Shown here: positions 13,296 through 15,745 of the stretch, piece by piece
Layout: each line of letters starts with the position of its first letter
Numbering within the stretch: position 1 is the first letter of the stretch
NCBI GenBank assembly: GCA_002354005.1
Contig: DEKS01000073.1
Coordinates: forward strand, 1-15,745
Direction of reading: 5' to 3'
From: Bacteroidales bacterium UBA2716
GTDB taxonomy: Bacteria; Bacteroidota; Bacteroidia; Bacteroidales; UBA932
DNA length: 15,745 nt
The notes under the pieces: generated by a model
Databases searched by the model: none
What the model saw: only the letters and a program-made list of their open reading frames with translations
What the model was told of the DNA's origin: nothing
Translations under genes and position numbers: made by a program

Positions 13296-14513
13296 ATGTG
13301 CAAGTTGATTCGATGGGTTCTTTTTACTTTGGCCGTTCTCTCGTGCCAGCCCCCGCTTTTTGATTCGCAGCCCCGCTCGGGCAACCCGTACCACTCCGAC
13401 ACCGGCAGGTCCGCCGCCGGCAAACCGGAGGAGCCTGAACCCTCCGGCCAGCAGGTAAGCCTCTATGCAACGGCGGTCTGCTTCCCGGACACCGTGGACT
13501 GGCGCGCCGGAGGGGACTCGGAAGCCATGCTGTTCCTGCTCAAAGACGGGGACGAGGTAGTACGCGTGCCCATGAGCGGACGTCCGGAGTCCTACAGGCA
13601 CCGGATTATCCGGGGCGAGCTCTGGACCGACCATTATGAGAAGGGACAAATGGTGATTTCCTGCAACGGAGAGGAGCGTTTTCGCTTCCCGGGAGAGGAG
13701 GTGTTTAACGGATTTTGGGTGATAGACGGCCAATTATACACCCTTGGGCAGCGTCCGGGCGGGGGCGGCCTCTGTTTTCGCGTGAATGGGCAGGAGCGCT
13801 TTTCCTCGGAGAGTGGCGTGCTGCTGAACGGACCTGACGAGGTCGAATGGGACGGCGGTGCCTTCTGCATAGATTCGTCCGGCATTTACTATACCTACCG
13901 GGTGCCCGTCCGCAAACAGGAGGAGGTAAACTGGGAATACCGCATTATGAAGGAGGACCAGGTAGAAAAAGTAGTGCCGGCCAGTGCCGATTGCCAGGTG
14001 TACGATATCCGCGTGTGGAACGGCACCATCTACCGTTTCGAAAGACGCGGCAAGGAGCCGTGCCTGGTAAAGGGTGAAACCTACATCACCCTTCCCTTTC
14101 CTCCGGGCGAGGTTCCCCATTACTGTAAACTGGTTCCCGGGGGCGACCGTATCCTGATGAAAGGCTACAGTTACACGCCCGCCTTTACCTACTGGCTGCG
14201 GGACCAAAGCGGCACGGTGGTCTCCATTGGCAGCACGTATGTCCTGCGCGATCTGGTCATGGACGGAGACCGGTACGGCTATGTGTCTGAATATGAAGAT
14301 GGTCGCGTGCTGGGCGTTTTTTCCGGCACCGAGGTGGTCCTCCTCGCCAACGGCCGTTTCACCCTCACATCGTCCCGCTGCGTGCAATTCCGGAAACAAA
14401 CCTTCGGGGTGGCGCTTACGGCTGCAGAAGGGAAAAGGCACCTGCTCATCCGCGACCGCGACACCACCGCCCTCCGTTTCAACGGGTACTTCACCTCCAT
14501 TCAAATCGACTAA
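13296..14513 (+). CDS. Unrecognised lipoprotein with repeated beta-rich units
   Basis: A 405-residue protein I cannot assign to a named family. MCKLIRWVLFTLAVLSC is a lipoprotein signal with lipobox LSC (Cys17), so it is a membrane-anchored lipoprotein. A Pro/Ser/Gly-rich stretch (about 18-52) leads to a body of roughly seven units of 40-50 residues. Many contain a motif of the form hydrophobic-x-x-G-x-hydrophobic-Y followed by a short NGE or KGE turn: RGELWTDHYEKGQ, IDGQLYTLGQRPG, WNGTIYRFERRGKE, MDGDRYGYVSEYEDG. This looks like a beta-propeller, possibly seven-bladed. I start at ATG 13296, where the lipoprotein signal begins; the frame is open back to 13251 but adds no sensible sequence. 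The comM-like gene starts 3 bases after its stop, so the two are probably co-transcribed. Confidence 0.75.
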   Translation: MCKLIRWVLFTLAVLSCQPPLFDSQPRSGNPYHSDTGRSAAGKPEEPEPSGQQVSLYATAVCFPDTVDWRAGGDSEAMLFLLKDGDEVVRVPMSGRPESYRHRIIRGELWTDHYEKGQMVISCNGEERFRFPGEEVFNGFWVIDGQLYTLGQRPGGGGLCFRVNGQERFSSESGVLLNGPDEVEWDGGAFCIDSSGIYYTYRVPVRKQEEVNWEYRIMKEDQVEKVVPASADCQVYDIRVWNGTIYRFERRGKEPCLVKGETYITLPFPPGEVPHYCKLVPGGDRILMKGYSYTPAFTYWLRDQSGTVVSIGSTYVLRDLVMDGDRYGYVSEYEDGRVLGVFSGTEVVLLANGRFTLTSSRCVQFRKQTFGVALTAAEGKRHLLIRDRDTTALRFNGYFTSIQID

Positions 14514-14516
14514 AGT

Positions 14517-15745
14517 ATGATTGTTTATATTCACAGCGCAAAATGCATGGGTATCCGGGCAGTTCCGGTTACCGTAGAAGTCAATATCACCCTGGGCATC
14601 GGGATTCACCTGGTAGGCCTGGCCGACGCCGCCGTAAAGGAGAGCCTCCTGCGAACGGTGACGGCCCTGCAGGCGCGAGGGTTCCACGTGCCAGGCAAGA
14701 AAATCGTCATTAACCTGGCGCCGGCCGATATGCACAAACAGGGCAGCGGGTACGACCTTCCCATCGCCCTTGGCGTAATTGCCGCCTCCGACCAGCGGCC
14801 GCTGCCCGGACTGGGTAAATACCTGATTATGGGAGAATTGGGCCTGGACGGAAGCCTTCGGCCCGTAAGCGGCGCCCTGCCCATGGTGGAACTGGCCCTG
14901 GAGCAGGGATTCAAGGGGTGCATCCTCCCGGAAGAGAGTGCCCTGGAGGCGGCCGATTTCACGCAGGCGCAGGTGTTTGGCGTGCAGACGCTGGAAGACG
15001 TGCTGCTTATCCTGGAGGAGCGCGAGGACCCTTCGCACCTCCTGATCTGGAACACGGAAAGCTACCGCCGGGCACTGGAAGAGCCCACCCTCCCCTTTGG
15101 CTCCTTTATGGATTTTGCCGATATCATCGGCCAGGAAGGCGCCAAGCGGGGCGTGGAGATTGCGAGTGCCGGCGGACACAACGTCCTGCTTCTGGGTGCA
15201 CCGGGCAGCGGAAAAAGCTCCATCGCCAAGGCCATGGCGGGCATTCTTCCGCCTATGACGCTGGAGGAGAGCGTCCTCACATCCAAGGTGTATTCAGTGG
15301 CGGGGCGAACCACGGGGCGGCCGGGCCTGTTGCGCACACGGCCGTTCCGCGCGCCGCACATCTCGGCCTCCAAAGCGGCCATGCTGGGCGGCGGCAGCGG
15401 GGAGAATATTCTGCCGGGAGAGGTGTCGCTGGCCACCGGAGGCGTGCTTTTCCTGGACGAATTTTGTGAAGCGCCCAAAAGTACCCTGGAGGCCCTTCGG
15501 GCGCCGCTGGAAGACCGCAAAGTGTGCATTTCCCGGCTCAAGGCCAAGATTGAATACCCCGCTTCGTTCATGCTGGTGGCAGCTTCCAACCCCTGCCCTT
15601 GCGGTTATTACGGGGAAGGCGACCGCTGCACCTGCACGCCCGGACAGCGCCTGGCGTATTTGTCCAAGCTTTCCGGTCCCATCATGGATAGAATTGATAT
15701 TCAATTACTTTGCAGACCCGTGCAGACCAATGCGCTCATCCGGGG
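14517..15745 (+). CDS. comM: ComM/YifB-type Mg-chelatase-like AAA+ ATPase (3' end outside window)
   Basis: About 409 residues are present before the window ends. The N-terminal part (about 1-170) is the Lon-S5-like domain typical of the family (GIHLVGLADAAVKESLLR, INLAPADMHKQGSGYDLPIALGVIAAS, GELGLDGSLRPVSGALP). The AAA+ module follows: DIIGQEGAKRGVEIA, Walker A GAPGSGKS (227-234), RPFRAPHISASKAAMLGG, Walker B VLFLDEF (310-316) and the double CxC element NPCPCGYYGEGDRCTCTPG with cysteines at 360, 362, 371 and 373. In naturally transformable bacteria, ComM is a hexameric helicase that drives branch migration during DNA integration; in others the role is unclear. It starts at ATG 14517, 3 bases after the lipoprotein stop. 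The missing C-terminal part should hold the remaining AAA+ sensor and C-terminal domain. Confidence 0.93.
   Translation, partial: MIVYIHSAKCMGIRAVPVTVEVNITLGIGIHLVGLADAAVKESLLRTVTALQARGFHVPGKKIVINLAPADMHKQGSGYDLPIALGVIAASDQRPLPGLGKYLIMGELGLDGSLRPVSGALPMVELALEQGFKGCILPEESALEAADFTQAQVFGVQTLEDVLLILEEREDPSHLLIWNTESYRRALEEPTLPFGSFMDFADIIGQEGAKRGVEIASAGGHNVLLLGAPGSGKSSIAKAMAGILPPMTLEESVLTSKVYSVAGRTTGRPGLLRTRPFRAPHISASKAAMLGGGSGENILPGEVSLATGGVLFLDEFCEAPKSTLEALRAPLEDRKVCISRLKAKIEYPASFMLVAASNPCPCGYYGEGDRCTCTPGQRLAYLSKLSGPIMDRIDIQLLCRPVQTNALIR

Noticed and set aside
13734..15179. 481-codon open frame antisense to the lipoprotein and comM genes
   Set aside because: It spans two well-supported plus-strand genes and has no recognisable motif.
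1..15745. CRISPR arrays, tRNA or rRNA genes, insertion sequences, phage genes
   Set aside because: I looked for evenly spaced repeats, cloverleaf-like stems, transposase-like frames and terminal repeats, and found none; the gene content is ordinary chromosome.

Overview
The window looks like a stretch of core chromosome from a fairly GC-rich member of the Bacteroidota, most likely Bacteroidales. I place it from the gene set (single-chain Fe-S serine dehydratase, Bacteroidales-type malate dehydrogenase, ATP-cone class III ribonucleotide reductase, an ECF sigma factor paired with a membrane-anchored beta-barrel protein, a TPR gene coupled to an EnvC-like gene). Promoters of the Bacteroidota form TTTG-N19..21-TAnnTTTG also recur in the gaps. 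The genus cannot be read from this sequence. There is no rRNA, tRNA, CRISPR array, transposase or phage gene.

Layout. (1) 1-1298: the membrane part of ferrous iron transporter FeoB, running off the left edge, meets sdaA tail to tail with a 4-base overlap. (2) 3530-1295, minus strand: mdh followed after 4 bases by sdaA, a two-gene unit of central carbon metabolism; its leader carries a dispersed palindromic repeat. (3) 3531-3823: a structured gap with divergent promoters, a possible 26-codon leader ORF and hairpins, leading to a 4'-phosphopantetheinyl transferase (3824-4462). (4) 4463-4691: a gap rich in inverted repeats with the nrdD promoter. (5) 4692-7549: nrdD and nrdG for oxygen-independent dNTP synthesis, separated by a 13-bp terminator-like hairpin. 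(6) 9388-7620, minus strand: an ECF sigma factor translationally coupled to a protein with a cytoplasmic head, one inner-membrane helix, a long periplasmic linker and a C-terminal outer-membrane barrel, the architecture of dual membrane-spanning anti-sigma factors. (7) 9489-12331: a secreted TPR protein coupled by ATGA to an EnvC-like degenerate LytM protein, probably an activator of cell-wall amidases. (8) 13168-12332, minus: ispE of the MEP isoprenoid pathway. (9) 13296-15745: an unrecognised repeat-containing lipoprotein followed after 3 bases by a ComM/YifB-type AAA+ gene that runs off the right edge.

How it works together. FeoB supplies Fe2+; SdaA (4Fe-4S), NrdG (radical SAM 4Fe-4S) and anaerobic NrdD all fit an iron-dependent anaerobic metabolism. 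The sigma/barrel pair and the TPR/EnvC pair are envelope genes fired from back-to-back promoters whose -33 boxes are only 3 bp apart.

The items most worth a second look are the trans-envelope anti-sigma candidate, the near-symmetric divergent promoter with a predicted leaderless TPR transcript (and a similar case at ispE), the SdaA lacking a C-terminal cysteine, the hairpin-rich leaders of the PPTase and nrdD genes, and the unassigned lipoprotein next to comM.
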